From Hydrogenothermaceae bacterium (GTDB lineage: Bacteria; Aquificota; Aquificia; Aquificales; Hydrogenothermaceae): DNA of 64,000 nucleotides. The notes under the pieces were generated by a model that worked only from the letters and a program-made list of their open reading frames with translations, made no database searches and was not told the origin of the DNA. The position numbers were made by a program, and so were the translations under genes. The DNA lies in contig WIAL01000006.1 of assembly GCA_015519975.1 (NCBI GenBank), positions 1 through 64,000 on the forward strand, in the 5' to 3' direction. Below are positions 52,328 to 62,859 of the stretch, piece after piece; the stretch's first letter is position 1; every line of letters begins with the position of its first letter.

Positions 52328-52744
52328 ATGTACAAGCTTGAAATAGTGACACCTGAAGGAATAGTTTACAGCGACGAAGTATATCAGACAGTTGTAAACA
52401 CAGCTGATGGTGAAATGGGAATACTTGAAAACCATATGCTTGTTTTGACTAATGTTATTCCTGGGAAAATTACAATAGAAAAAGAAGGACAGGAGCCTAT
52501 TGAATATGCATCAACTTACGGTGTAATAGATGTTGTAGGAGATAAAGTAATAATTCTCGCCGAAGAAATATATGAAATAGATAAGATTGACGGTGAAAAG
52601 GAAACAAAACTTTTAGAAGAAGCTGAAATGAAACTTGAAACTGAAGAACTTTCAGAAGAAGAAAGAGAAAGATATGAAAAACAAAAGTTTAGAGCAGAAA
52701 CTTTATTAAGAATATTAGAAGAAGCAAAACATAAAGTTGGATAA
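52328..52744 (+). CDS. atpC: ATP synthase F1 epsilon subunit
   Basis: 138 residues. N-terminal beta-sandwich domain (LEIVTPEGIVYSDEVYQTVVNTADGEMGILENHMLVLTNV) followed by two C-terminal helices. Conformational regulator of F1 that links gamma to the c-ring. It stands alone here, with no other atp genes in the window, as in other genomes with dispersed ATP synthase genes. The ATG follows GGAGGCAAG. Overlaps the next gene by 8 bases. Confidence 0.92.
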   Translation: MYKLEIVTPEGIVYSDEVYQTVVNTADGEMGILENHMLVLTNVIPGKITIEKEGQEPIEYASTYGVIDVVGDKVIILAEEIYEIDKIDGEKETKLLEEAEMKLETEELSEEERERYEKQKFRAETLLRILEEAKHKVG

Positions 52745-53459
52745 TCCAAAACCTTCCCCTTTTATTCGGGGGAAGATCCATTTATTTCAACCTGAAAAAG
52801 GTTACCGCTTCAACATCGATTCAGTCCTTCTTGCAAGTTTTGTCAATGTAAAAGAAAAAGGTAAATTAATTGATCTTGGAACAGGATCTGGGATTTTAAT
52901 CCTTCTTTTAAATCTTAAATATAAAAACATAGATTACTGGGCTTTAGAAGTACAGGATGAGCTTTATGATATTGCTAAAAAAAATTTTGAATTAAATAGC
53001 GTTAAAGTTAATCTAATCAAAGAAAATGTAAAAAACATAAAAAAAATATTCAAACCAAATAGCTTTGACTATGTAATTACAAATCCACCTTATTTTAAAG
53101 AGTATAAAGGAGAAAATTTAAGTATAAAAATAGCAAGAAGTGAATATCTCGCATCTATTGATGATTTTATAAAAGCAGGTAAGTATCTTTTAAAAGACAA
53201 AGGTAAGTTTTTTCTTGTATTTCCGTCTTCTAGATTGTCAGAAATAACCTATAAAATAAAAAAAGAGAATTTACAGCCAAAAAGATGGAGATTTATCCAT
53301 TCATCATTAAAAGAAAAAGCAAGTCATTTTTTAGTTGAGGCTGTAAAAAATGCAAAAGAAGGTGGAGAAATAGTAGAAAACCCATTAATTATTTACACTG
53401 ATCCTAAAAAAAGGAAATATACAGACGAAATTAAATATATCCTAGAAAAATTTTGCTGA
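52737..53459 (+). CDS. TrmN6-like tRNA/N6-adenine methyltransferase
   Basis: 240 residues, class I SAM-dependent methyltransferase. N-terminal GYRFNIDSVLLASF, SAM loop LIDLGTGSGILILLL, and catalytic NPPY (ITNPPYFK) identify the TrmN6 (YfiC) family that makes m6A37 in tRNA-Val. TTG start inside atpC; RBS is weak. Basic C-terminus fits RNA binding. Confidence 0.85.
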   Translation: MDNPKPSPFIRGKIHLFQPEKGYRFNIDSVLLASFVNVKEKGKLIDLGTGSGILILLLNLKYKNIDYWALEVQDELYDIAKKNFELNSVKVNLIKENVKNIKKIFKPNSFDYVITNPPYFKEYKGENLSIKIARSEYLASIDDFIKAGKYLLKDKGKFFLVFPSSRLSEITYKIKKENLQPKRWRFIHSSLKEKASHFLVEAVKNAKEGGEIVENPLIIYTDPKKRKYTDEIKYILEKFC

Positions 53460-53464
53460 TAATG

Positions 53465-53507
53465 TTGACAAAATAAAGTACAAATTATAACCTTATTAGA
53501 TAATAAG
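53465..53507 (+). promoter_or_regulatory. Promoter with 16-bp inverted repeat upstream of the receiver-like gene
   Basis: TTGACA at 53465-53470, then a TATAAC -10-like hexamer at 53486-53491 (15-base spacer, short). Directly after it CTTATTA-GA-TAATAAG (53492-53507) forms a perfect inverted repeat. The ATG is at 53522 behind GGGAGGAAT. The repeat covers the expected start site and could be an operator. Confidence 0.5.
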
Positions 53508-53521
53508 ATGGGAGGAATAAA

Positions 53522-54466
53522 ATGAATATAGCATTAATAACCTATGATGAAAAAATAAAAAATGAACTCGTGAATAAACTAGCTGGAAATTATGTAAAAA
53601 CCTATGTGGACAGTATATCAATGCTTAAAGATTTAGATGAATTTAATCCAAGTATAATTATATATGATGCTTCTGCAGGAGATTTTGCTTTTGATGATTT
53701 AAAATTCTTAATTTCACGGGATAAAGTAAAAGGTAAAAAATTTAAAGTGCTTTACTCAAAGTTAAACCCTTTGAATGAGGATAATTTTGCAGGAGAAAAT
53801 TTAGAATTTTATGTAAAAGAAGATGATATAGATAGATTAGCAGACGAAATTTTGAAAGAAGAAAGCAGTTTTACAGAGGAAGTTCCTGAGTTTGAAGAAC
53901 CTACTTCTTCTTTTTCACCAGAAGATATAGAAACCTTTTATCAAACAAATGAAACTTCTGAAGAAATCCCCGAGTTTGAGGAAATGTTCTCAAATACTCC
54001 AGAAAGTGAAGTAGAAGAACTTCAACAACCACAAACTTTAGAAGAGTTTCAAATGGAACCTGAAATTGAAATTCCTGAAATGCCACCTGAAATAAAACAA
54101 GAAGAGCCTGTTTTTGAAGCTGTGGAAGAGGAAAAGCCATCAACATCCACAATAAATATATCTTTTGACCTAGATGATATAAAGAAAGGAATTGTTATGG
54201 TTGCTGTTGATAAACTTGTTGAGAATATAAAAAATGAGCCAGAAATAAAAGAACTAACTGATAATATTGCAAGAGATTTTGTAGATAGAATAGAAGAAGA
54301 ACTAGAAAGCTTAAAAGAAGAAATCAAAAAAGAGGTTAGAGAAAACATATTTTCAAAGCTTGAGGAAGAAATAACAAATATTTTAAAACAAGATTTAAAA
54401 AATTATATTGCTGAAATAACTTCAAAAATAGTAAAAGAAAAATTAGATCAGATATTTAATAAATAA
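53522..54466 (+). CDS. Receiver-like protein with acidic linker and C-terminal helical domain
   Basis: 314 residues. The N-terminal 115 resemble a response-regulator receiver (MNIALITYDEKIKNELV; possible phospho-site Asp in IIIYDASAGD; Lys in VLYSKLNP), but only part of the usual acidic pair is kept. Residues 120-205 are a Glu/Pro-rich disordered linker. Residues 208-314 are amphipathic helices (EEELESLKEEIKKEVRE, then IFSKLEEEITNILKQ) likely to oligomerise. The layout recalls polar scaffold proteins such as PopZ, but no homology is claimed. Monocistronic. Confidence 0.6.
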   Translation: MNIALITYDEKIKNELVNKLAGNYVKTYVDSISMLKDLDEFNPSIIIYDASAGDFAFDDLKFLISRDKVKGKKFKVLYSKLNPLNEDNFAGENLEFYVKEDDIDRLADEILKEESSFTEEVPEFEEPTSSFSPEDIETFYQTNETSEEIPEFEEMFSNTPESEVEELQQPQTLEEFQMEPEIEIPEMPPEIKQEEPVFEAVEEEKPSTSTINISFDLDDIKKGIVMVAVDKLVENIKNEPEIKELTDNIARDFVDRIEEELESLKEEIKKEVRENIFSKLEEEITNILKQDLKNYIAEITSKIVKEKLDQIFNK

Positions 54467-54467
54467 T

Positions 54468-55334
54468 TTACCGCTTTCTTAGAAATACGAAAGATATAAA
54501 AGCAAGTATAAGGGAAGATAAAAGCAAGAATATATGTACCATAGTTGATGAAAGCAGGGCTGTATCTTTATCTGCTCCAAGTAGTATTAAAAGTCCTGCA
54601 AATCCACCTTCATAAGTTCCTATTCCTGCAATTCCGTGAATTGGTAAAACAGTTGTAAGGTCGCCAGCAGATGATGCAAGAAAAAGCTCAGATAAGGAAA
54701 GATTAAGGGATTCAGGTAAAACAAAAAGAAACCCTGTAAACTTAAAAATTAAAGTAAAAACTGAAAGTAAATATAAAGTTAAAATATTTTTAATACTAAG
54801 TTTAGTTTTAGAAAATTCGTTAAATTTTTTTATTTTTAAAGATGTTGCCAGTCTAAAAAATGAAAATATAAAAAAAGGAAATAATAAAAGAGTAACAATA
54901 GATAAACCAATATATTGTTTATAAAGTAAAAAAGAAAAAACAAAAACTGCAATTAATGAAAAACCATCAAACAACCTGACTGTAATAAATGGAAGTAAAC
55001 TTTCAGAAAAACTTAAATTTTCTTTTTTCAGCATATAAAAAAAAGATAGTTCTCCTGTCCTAAAAGGCATAAAAATATTAAAAACAGTATTGTAAACTGT
55101 AATTTTAAAAAGTTTCAAAAAATCTTTTATATGAAGAGTAATAAACCATCTAAATGCTCTTGTTATATAACTTAATGTATAAAAGAAAAAAGCTATTAAT
55201 AAATCAAAAATAGAAAGCTGTTTAAAAAACTGTATAAGTTTATCAAATCCTATAACTTTATAAAAAAGATAAACAAATCCAGCCGAGATTAAAAAAGCAA
55301 CAAATAGCTCAAAGATTTTAAGACTCTTTTTCAA
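54468..55334 (-). CDS. Lysylphosphatidylglycerol synthase-type flippase-like membrane protein
   Basis: 288 residues, about 8 membrane helices. The family mark LPIHGIAGIGTYEGGFAGLLILLG and early ITRAFRWFI match the LPG_synthase_TM/UPF0104 family of presumed lipid flippases. Last gene in a five-gene overlapping operon and overlaps the glycosyltransferase by 17 bases; it probably moves the product of that enzyme or its lipid carrier. Confidence 0.82.
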   Translation of the reverse strand: MKKSLKIFELFVAFLISAGFVYLFYKVIGFDKLIQFFKQLSIFDLLIAFFFYTLSYITRAFRWFITLHIKDFLKLFKITVYNTVFNIFMPFRTGELSFFYMLKKENLSFSESLLPFITVRLFDGFSLIAVFVFSFLLYKQYIGLSIVTLLLFPFFIFSFFRLATSLKIKKFNEFSKTKLSIKNILTLYLLSVFTLIFKFTGFLFVLPESLNLSLSELFLASSAGDLTTVLPIHGIAGIGTYEGGFAGLLILLGADKDTALLSSTMVHIFLLLSSLILAFISFVFLRKR

Positions 55335-56280
55335 CTATTTCCTTTATAACGTAAGGTCTTTTATTTTGACTTTCATAATAAGTTCTTGTAATAAGCTCGG
55401 CTATTATTCCTGTAGAAATAAGCTGTATTCCAGTAAGGAAAAATAAAGTTCCAAATATTAAAAGTGGTCTATCACCTATATCCTGACCTGCGCAAAATTT
55501 CAAACAGGTAAGATATAAAAGGGTCAAGATTCCAACTAAAAGGAAAATTAAACCTGTTCCACCAAACACCCTAAGGGGTTTTGTTCTATAATCAAGCAAA
55601 AACTTTACTAAAAATAAATCCAGAATTACCTTAAATGTTCTTGAAATGCCGTATTTAGATTTTCCATAAAGCCTTGGATGGTGTTTAACGGGTATTTCAA
55701 TAACTTTTGCTCCAAGAGGCTTCGCAAGAGCAGGTAAAAATCTGTGCATTTCACCGTAATAATCTAAATTTTTTGCTATTTCTGACCTATATGCTTTCAG
55801 CGAACATCCATAATCGTGAAGATTTACACCTGTTACTTTTGAAATAAGCCAGTTTGCAATTCTTGAAGGTAAAGTTCTACTTATAAATGCATCTTTCCTA
55901 TCTTTTCTCCATCCACTAACTATGTCATAACCTTCTTCTATTTTTTCAAGAAGTTTTGGAATATCTTCAGGGTCATTTTGAAGATCTGCATCCATTGTTA
56001 TTATCACTTCACCATTTGCAACATCAAAACCTGCAGACATTGCAGCAGTTTGACCGTAATTTCTCCTAAAGTTCACTCCGATAACATGAGGATCTTTTTC
56101 TGCAAGCTCTTTTATAATTTTCCACGATCCGTCAGTACTGCCGTCATTTACAAAAATTATTTCATAACTTTTACCAAGGTTATCTAGAACTTTCTTTAGT
56201 TTTTCGTATAAAATTGGAAGGTTTTCTTCCTCATTATAAACTGGAATAACAATTGATAAATCAACCTTTTTCTGTTTCAC
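55318..56280 (-). CDS. Family 2 polyprenyl-phosphate glycosyltransferase
   Basis: 320 residues. GT-A domain (LSIVIPVYNEEENLPILYEKLKKV, DGSTDGSW, DADLQNDPEDIPKL with the metal DxD) and two C-terminal membrane helices (about 235-257, 270-295). Of the dolichol-phosphate-mannose synthase/ArnC/GtrB type, attaching a sugar to undecaprenyl phosphate. Its first 20 bases overlap the SPOR gene. Confidence 0.9.
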   Translation of the reverse strand: MKQKKVDLSIVIPVYNEEENLPILYEKLKKVLDNLGKSYEIIFVNDGSTDGSWKIIKELAEKDPHVIGVNFRRNYGQTAAMSAGFDVANGEVIITMDADLQNDPEDIPKLLEKIEEGYDIVSGWRKDRKDAFISRTLPSRIANWLISKVTGVNLHDYGCSLKAYRSEIAKNLDYYGEMHRFLPALAKPLGAKVIEIPVKHHPRLYGKSKYGISRTFKVILDLFLVKFLLDYRTKPLRVFGGTGLIFLLVGILTLLYLTCLKFCAGQDIGDRPLLIFGTLFFLTGIQLISTGIIAELITRTYYESQNKRPYVIKEIVEKES

Positions 56281-57559
56281 TTAACTTTACCCTTTTAAAT
56301 TTAATTATTCCTTTAAATCCTATTGGTTTAAGATTTTTTTTATAAAATCTTGAGGCTTTTAAATAACTATCAAAATAGCCAATATAGACAATATAAAATA
56401 TTGTACCATCAACATTTATCTTTTCAATTTTTGAAGTATAACCATAGAGTTTTAGCTTGGAACGAAGTTTAAGAGCCTCTTTTTTCGAAGAAAATGTTCC
56501 AAGATTTACGTAAAATCTTATTACCGTTTTTTCTTTTTTTTCAGGTTTTGTTTTCTTAACTATAATTTCTGACTCTTTACTTATATTTTTTGTGGATTTT
56601 TTATTACTTACTACTTCTTTTTTAATAGGTTCCCGCGGAATGTACTCTTTTTGATTTTTTGATATTCCTGGGAATATAATTATCTTTTCTTTTTCCTTTT
56701 CTTTTGTTTTTTCGGTAATATTACTTTCTTTTTCTATTATCACTTTTTTTTCTTCTTTTATAGCAACTTTTTTTATTTCAGGAGATTTTTTATGACTTTC
56801 TATTTTTGAAAGTAGTTTCTGAATTTCAATTTTTTTATTTAAATTTTCTTGAGAAAGAATCAAACCTTTTTTTAAATAATACTTGGCAAGCTTGAAATTG
56901 CCTTTTTTATAAAATATCAGACCTAGATTGTAATATATATCAGGTGATCCAAGACCTAATGATATAGCTTTTTCATATAACGTTTTTGCTTTATCGTACT
57001 CTTCTTGCTGCATATAATAGTTCCCAAGTTCTTCATAAGCAGGAAGGAAAAAATTATTATATGCAATCGCTTTTTTTAGAGATTCTTCATATTTTTCTAA
57101 ATTTCCAAGTTTTAAATAAACAAGTGCAAGGTTATAGTAGGCTTTTTCTTTATTTTTATAATTTGGATTTTTTATAGCCTTTTTAAAATATTCCTCTGCA
57201 GAACCATAATCTTTTTTCTTAGCAAGTAAGATACCTAAGTTTACGTAACTTTCTGCTTTTTTAGGATTAGATTGAATAGCTTTGAGAAAGTACTCTTGAG
57301 CTTTATCTAGTTCTCCTACCTTAGTATAGGCTATTCCAAGAGCATTTAAAATATCAGGGTCGTGGGGCTTTATCGTATAAGCTTGATTTAAATTATAAAT
57401 AGCTTCAGCCATATTACCACTATTTAAATAAGAAACTCCAACTTTAAAGTGGTATTGCGCTGTTTTTTCTAATTCCTCCTTTGAAACTTTTTTTGTCGCA
57501 CAGCTAAAAAATTCAAATGCTAAAGCTGAAAAGATTAATAAAATTATTGCTTTTTTCAT
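56261..57559 (-). CDS. TPR-repeat lipoprotein with SPOR domain
   Basis: 432 residues. Lipoprotein signal ending in Cys20 (EFFSC). About six TPR units (residues 30-240, e.g. PDILNALGIAYTKVGELDKAQEYF). A Lys/Glu-rich linker (260-340). A C-terminal SPOR domain (VNLGTFSSKKEALKLRSKL to 425) that binds denuded peptidoglycan. Likely at the periplasmic septum or cell wall. Its first 4 bases overlap the response regulator gene. Confidence 0.88.
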   Translation of the reverse strand: MKKAIILLIFSALAFEFFSCATKKVSKEELEKTAQYHFKVGVSYLNSGNMAEAIYNLNQAYTIKPHDPDILNALGIAYTKVGELDKAQEYFLKAIQSNPKKAESYVNLGILLAKKKDYGSAEEYFKKAIKNPNYKNKEKAYYNLALVYLKLGNLEKYEESLKKAIAYNNFFLPAYEELGNYYMQQEEYDKAKTLYEKAISLGLGSPDIYYNLGLIFYKKGNFKLAKYYLKKGLILSQENLNKKIEIQKLLSKIESHKKSPEIKKVAIKEEKKVIIEKESNITEKTKEKEKEKIIIFPGISKNQKEYIPREPIKKEVVSNKKSTKNISKESEIIVKKTKPEKKEKTVIRFYVNLGTFSSKKEALKLRSKLKLYGYTSKIEKINVDGTIFYIVYIGYFDSYLKASRFYKKNLKPIGFKGIIKFKRVKLSETEKG

Positions 57560-58920
57560 TTTATATTTAGATTCAACTCTTTAATTTTCTTATGTAAAGT
57601 ATTTCTATGAATTCCAAGTAAAACTGCTGCTTTTGAAATATTTCCTTTAGTGATTTTCAATGCTTCCTCTATTAGTATTTTTTCAAATTCGTTAATAACA
57701 TTATAGTATATATTTTTTTCATTATTTAATAATTTAAATTTAATTTCCTTTTTGAAAACTTCATAAATATTAAACTTATTATTTCTAGAAATATCTGGAG
57801 GAAGCAGATCTGGAGTTATAATTCTTTCTCTGTAAATAGAGATTAATTTACTTACAAGATTTTTAAGTTCTCTTATATTTCCTGGGAAATTATAATTTTT
57901 TAAAACTTCAATTGATTCTTCTGAAAATCCACCTTTTTTTAATCCTAATTTTTTCAACGTCTGCTTTGTGAAAAGTTTTACAAGCTCAGGTATATCTTCT
58001 TTCCTTTCTCTTAAAGGAGGCAGATTTATCTCAAATACAGAAAGTCTATAATAAAGATCCTCTCTAAAAAGACCTTTTTCAACGAGTTCTTTTAAATTTT
58101 CATTTGTTGCCGCTATTATTTTTACGTTAATTTTAACATTTTTTGCAGAGCCTAGAGGAGTTATCTCCTTTTCCTGTATTGCCCTAAGCAATTTTCCCTG
58201 AGCTTCATAAGGTAATTGATTAATTTCATCCAAGAATAATGTTCCACCATTTGCAAGCTCAAACTTTCCTTTTTTGGAAGATACAGCCCCTGTAAATGCT
58301 CCTTTTTCATATCCAAAAAGCTCACTTTCTATTAAATCAGCCGGTATAGCAGCACAGTTTATAGCTATAAAAGGTTTTTCAGAACGAGGGCTAAACTTAT
58401 GAATTAAATTTGCTATAACTTCCTTACCTGTACCGCTTTCTCCAGTTATTAAAACAGGTTCATCTGTTGTGGAAGCTCTCCCCACAAGTTTAAAAACATT
58501 TGCCATTAGAGGACTTTTCCCTACTATTTCACTTGAAACGTTTAACTCACTGCTTGGAGTTTCTACTGTTTCTTTTATTTCTTTAACTATTTTTTTTATT
58601 TTATCTATATCAAAAGGTTTTGGAATGTAATCGTAAGCACCGAGTTTCATAGCTTCAATAAGGTATTTATAGTCGTTGTATCCAGATATCATTACTACAA
58701 ATGGCTTTTCTTCAAAACTAGATATTTCTTTTAATATTTCTATACCATCGGTATCTTTTAAATTTATATCTAAAAATACAATGTCTGGCTTTATATCTTT
58801 GATAACGTTAACAGCGTTTTCTCCTTTTTCAAAGGTTTTAACATCTATATTTTCTTTCTTTAATATTTTTTTTATTACATTTAAAATTGTTCTCTCATCA
58901 TCGAATACAACAGCCTTCAT
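57556..58920 (-). CDS. NtrC-type sigma-54-dependent response regulator
   Basis: 454 residues. Receiver domain with Asp51. AAA+ domain with Walker A GESGTGKE, the sigma-54 loop GAFTGA and Walker [10 protein letters not shown]-terminal Fis-type helix-turn-helix ([19 protein letters not shown]). Activates sigma-54 promoters when phosphorylated by the sensor kinase gene that overlaps it by 4 bases. No clear sigma-54 promoter was recognised in this window. Confidence 0.93.
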   Translation of the reverse strand: MKAVVFDDERTILNVIKKILKKENIDVKTFEKGENAVNVIKDIKPDIVFLDINLKDTDGIEILKEISSFEEKPFVVMISGYNDYKYLIEAMKLGAYDYIPKPFDIDKIKKIVKEIKETVETPSSELNVSSEIVGKSPLMANVFKLVGRASTTDEPVLITGESGTGKEVIANLIHKFSPRSEKPFIAINCAAIPADLIESELFGYEKGAFTGAVSSKKGKFELANGGTLFLDEINQLPYEAQGKLLRAIQEKEITPLGSAKNVKINVKIIAATNENLKELVEKGLFREDLYYRLSVFEINLPPLRERKEDIPELVKLFTKQTLKKLGLKKGGFSEESIEVLKNYNFPGNIRELKNLVSKLISIYRERIITPDLLPPDISRNNKFNIYEVFKKEIKFKLLNNEKNIYYNVINEFEKILIEEALKITKGNISKAAVLLGIHRNTLHKKIKELNLNIK

Positions 58921-59897
58921 TTTTCACCTTTTATTGGAAGTAGTATTTCAAATGTGGCATTTCCTATGTATCTTAACAGTCCTTTATGGGCTTTTACTAT
59001 TTTATACGAAATGGAAAGTCCCAGCCCCATGCCGTTTTTCTTTGTTGATGTTAGAGGATAAAAAAGTTTATCCTGCAGTTCTTTTGGTACACCTTTCCCA
59101 CTGTCTTTTATTCTGATAAATATTTTATCTCCTTTTGGAGAGTAAACTTTATCCCAGGAAATTCCCGTTTGAACTTCTATCCATCCTTTTTCTTTTATAG
59201 CCTCTACTGCATTTCTTATTAAATTTGTTAAAACCCTTGTAATTTGCTCTTCATCAACATATATATCAGGTAAACTTGGATCAAAAATTTCTCTGAATTT
59301 TATATTTTTATACTGTGTTTTACAGTTTTTTACTATTTTTCTAATTATTTTGTGTATATTGTGCAGCTCTTTTTTTAACAAGATATCCCTTGATAAAAAT
59401 GTTATCTCATTTATTAACCCTTCAAGTCTCTCTGATTCGTACAGAATATCATCTATAAGCTCTTTATCTTCAGGGTCTTCTTTTAAAAGCTGAGCACATG
59501 CCTTTATACCGCCTACAGGACCTTTCATCTCATGGAAAATTTCAGCAAGTATGCTGTTAACTGTAAATACTGAACCTTCCTTTTTCATTTTATCTTCAAG
59601 TTCAGTAAATCTTGTTATATCTCTTATAAGAACTGTATACAAATCTTTTCCAGTAATGGTTGAAATATCAATCAAATATTTACTACCATCAAGCTCCTTT
59701 AGTATACCTTTTACAGAGTAACCATTTTTTACAAATGGAATAGAAAGTGGGTACTTAACAAGTTGGGAAAATTTTGGAAGTCCTAAAAGTACTTTTAGTT
59801 CTTTAGCTGAAGAATTTAAATATTTTATATTTCCATCTTTATCTATTACAGATATAGGAAACTCTATGCTTTCAAGAATCTCTTTATGGTTAATCAT
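58917..59897 (-). CDS. NtrB-like PAS sensor histidine kinase
   Basis: 326 residues. PAS domain (5-100), H-box FHEMKGPVGGIKACAQ with His122, N-box NLIRNAVEAIKEKG, G-boxes DSGKGVPKE and GMGLGLSIS. Cytoplasmic, no membrane segment, so it senses an internal signal. The H-box has Gly-Pro where most have Asn-Pro (HE-x-N/K-x-P). First gene of the five-gene operon. Confidence 0.92.
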   Translation of the reverse strand: MINHKEILESIEFPISVIDKDGNIKYLNSSAKELKVLLGLPKFSQLVKYPLSIPFVKNGYSVKGILKELDGSKYLIDISTITGKDLYTVLIRDITRFTELEDKMKKEGSVFTVNSILAEIFHEMKGPVGGIKACAQLLKEDPEDKELIDDILYESERLEGLINEITFLSRDILLKKELHNIHKIIRKIVKNCKTQYKNIKFREIFDPSLPDIYVDEEQITRVLTNLIRNAVEAIKEKGWIEVQTGISWDKVYSPKGDKIFIRIKDSGKGVPKELQDKLFYPLTSTKKNGMGLGLSISYKIVKAHKGLLRYIGNATFEILLPIKGEK

Positions 59898-59931
59898 ATA
59901 TAAAATAATATACTATTGAATAAAAAAGTAA

Positions 59932-59947
59932 AGGGGCAAAAGCCCCT
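59932..59947 (-). terminator. Intrinsic terminator of thiC
   Basis: AGGGGC / GCCCCT stem with AAAA loop. The minus strand continues TTTACTTTTTTATTC. It lies just past the thiC stop at 59952. Confidence 0.88.
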
Positions 59948-59951
59948 ATTG

Positions 59952-61334
<1,383 letters not shown>

Positions 61335-61359
61335 TTAAAATTCTATATAAAATAAAAAA

Positions 61360-61412
61360 GCCACCTTTCTAAATAGGTAGAGTATACCTTTCTACCTGAT
61401 TAGAAAGATGGC
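61360..61412 (-). terminator. Riboswitch-controlled attenuator hairpin upstream of thiC
   Basis: Minus strand GCCATCTTTCTAA pairs with TTAGAAAGGTGGC (13 bp, one G-U), with an inner AGGTAG / CTACCT stem. It is followed by TTTTTTATTTTAT. Placed between aptamer and start codon, it is the expression platform. Confidence 0.88.
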
Positions 61413-61421
61413 CGTCCAGCA

Positions 61422-61509
61422 GCCCGCTTTCCCTACGGCGGTATTAACCGCATCAGGTTCCAAGGGTATACTCTCAAGCCCCTTTTAAAAGGGACTACCC
61501 CCAGCGGGA
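61422..61509 (-). ncRNA. TPP riboswitch (THI element) aptamer
   Basis: Read on the minus strand: closing stem CCCGC / GCGGG, the CTTGAGAGTATACCC box (usual CTGAGA variant), GAACCTGATGCGGTTAATACC, and CCGTAGGGAAAGC. All conserved elements of the thi-box aptamer occur in order. Thiamine pyrophosphate binding is expected to favour the terminator downstream and lower thiC expression. Confidence 0.96.
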
Positions 61510-61570
61510 AAACTTATTCTGTTTGTATTTAATTTATACTTATTATTCTACACTACAAGAATGATTTTTA

Positions 61571-62113
61571 TCAGTAAACTTTCTTGTATATTGCTCCCTT
61601 TGGAGTTAATATACTCTCTATAATATTTATCTGAATCTCATTCATACTACCTAAAGTCTTTCCTTCGTAATTTTTAACCATCTCAATAAATTTGTCTTTT
61701 TCTACGTATTTTGGACGTTTAATTGTTATATGAGGGATAAAAGGTTTACTATCTTTTTCAAATTCAAGTTCAGATAATTTATTTTCTATTTCTTCATGAA
61801 TTTTATTCAAAATATTTAACTTATCTTTAACTTTTATAAAAACTACTTTTGGATTTTCTAAATTTGGAAAAGCTGATATTCCCTGAAAAGTTAAGTTTAT
61901 TTTGATGTCTTCATTAATTGTGTCTTTTAGTACAGATTTTATTTCAAGTATTTTTTCCTCACTTACATTTCCTAAAAATTTATAGGTTATATGAAGATTT
62001 TTATTTATTGTCCATCTACCTTTTAGTATTCCACCAAAATCTTTTTTTAATTTTGTATAATTTTTGTAAATGTCTTTACCCTTTATAAAGGTTCCTATAA
62101 ATATCCTTTTCAA
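61571..62113 (-). CDS. thpR: RNA 2',3'-cyclic phosphodiesterase (2H family)
   Basis: 180 residues. Two H-x-T/S-x motifs, HITYKFLGN (about 46-54) and HITIKRPK (about 128-135), set the 2H phosphoesterase active site. It opens cyclic phosphates on RNA ends; the family was first described as a 2'-5' RNA ligase. Upstream of the thiC riboswitch in the same direction, possibly a separate transcript. Confidence 0.9.
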   Translation of the reverse strand: MKRIFIGTFIKGKDIYKNYTKLKKDFGGILKGRWTINKNLHITYKFLGNVSEEKILEIKSVLKDTINEDIKINLTFQGISAFPNLENPKVVFIKVKDKLNILNKIHEEIENKLSELEFEKDSKPFIPHITIKRPKYVEKDKFIEMVKNYEGKTLGSMNEIQINIIESILTPKGAIYKKVY

Positions 62114-62173
62114 GACTCACCTCACGCATTTTCCTTTATGTTATTATATAAACAAAAACGAGGTTTTCAACAA

Positions 62174-62848
62174 ATGGAAATTAGAAATATTTCACAAACA
62201 GCCCCTCAGGCTGAAAAATCATCTATCCTTGCAAAAACTTACGGACTTCTTACTGTAGGTTTTTTATTTATGGCAATTGGCACTTTAATTGGTCTTAATT
62301 TTGTTCCTCAAATGCTTTCACTTGGTAAATGGGGATTTTTACTTGTTTCTTTAGGGGTAACTATTGGTACAATGGTACTTGCTATGCTTAATCAGAAAAA
62401 TACATTAGGATATGTATTTTTTCTAGCTTTTACTTTTTCTGTTGGATTTTTTGATGCACCATCTATAGCAATAATATTTAGCTCCCCTCATTTGATTTCA
62501 ATTTTCCAGCAGGCATTTATACTAACAGCTGTAATAACAGGTAGCTTAACTGCCTATGTATTTATAACTAAAAAAGATTTTAGTTTTATGGGAGGTTTCC
62601 TTTTCACAGGCTTAATTATCGTTGTTGCAATGGTTGTTATAAGTCTTTTCTGGCAAAACAGAATGCTTGACTTTATGATTTCAGGAATGGGAGCTGTACT
62701 TTTTTCTTTATTTATACTCTATGACACATCAAGACTGATTCATGAAAAATCAACTCCTGTCGAAATTGCTATTGCACTATTTTTAGATATTGTTAACCTT
62801 TTCTGGATGCTTTTTAATCTTTTAAATATGCTAAAAGGAGAAGAATAG
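62174..62848 (+). CDS. Bax inhibitor-1/YccA family membrane protein
   Basis: 224 residues, seven membrane helices. C-terminal LFSLFILYDTSRLIHE and FLDIVNLFWMLFNLL are family signatures, with the Asp that forms the calcium/pH latch. I use the ATG at 62174, which has GAGG about 10 bases upstream; the frame opens at 62138 but the extra 12 residues lack an RBS. Homologues associate with FtsH or leak Ca2+. Confidence 0.88.
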   Translation: MEIRNISQTAPQAEKSSILAKTYGLLTVGFLFMAIGTLIGLNFVPQMLSLGKWGFLLVSLGVTIGTMVLAMLNQKNTLGYVFFLAFTFSVGFFDAPSIAIIFSSPHLISIFQQAFILTAVITGSLTAYVFITKKDFSFMGGFLFTGLIIVVAMVVISLFWQNRMLDFMISGMGAVLFSLFILYDTSRLIHEKSTPVEIAIALFLDIVNLFWMLFNLLNMLKGEE

Positions 62849-62859
62849 GGGGTATAAAA

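Noticed and set aside
58676-59116. 146-codon plus-strand frame opposite the ntrC/ntrB junction
   Set aside because: Both real genes have all catalytic motifs there; the frame has no RBS.
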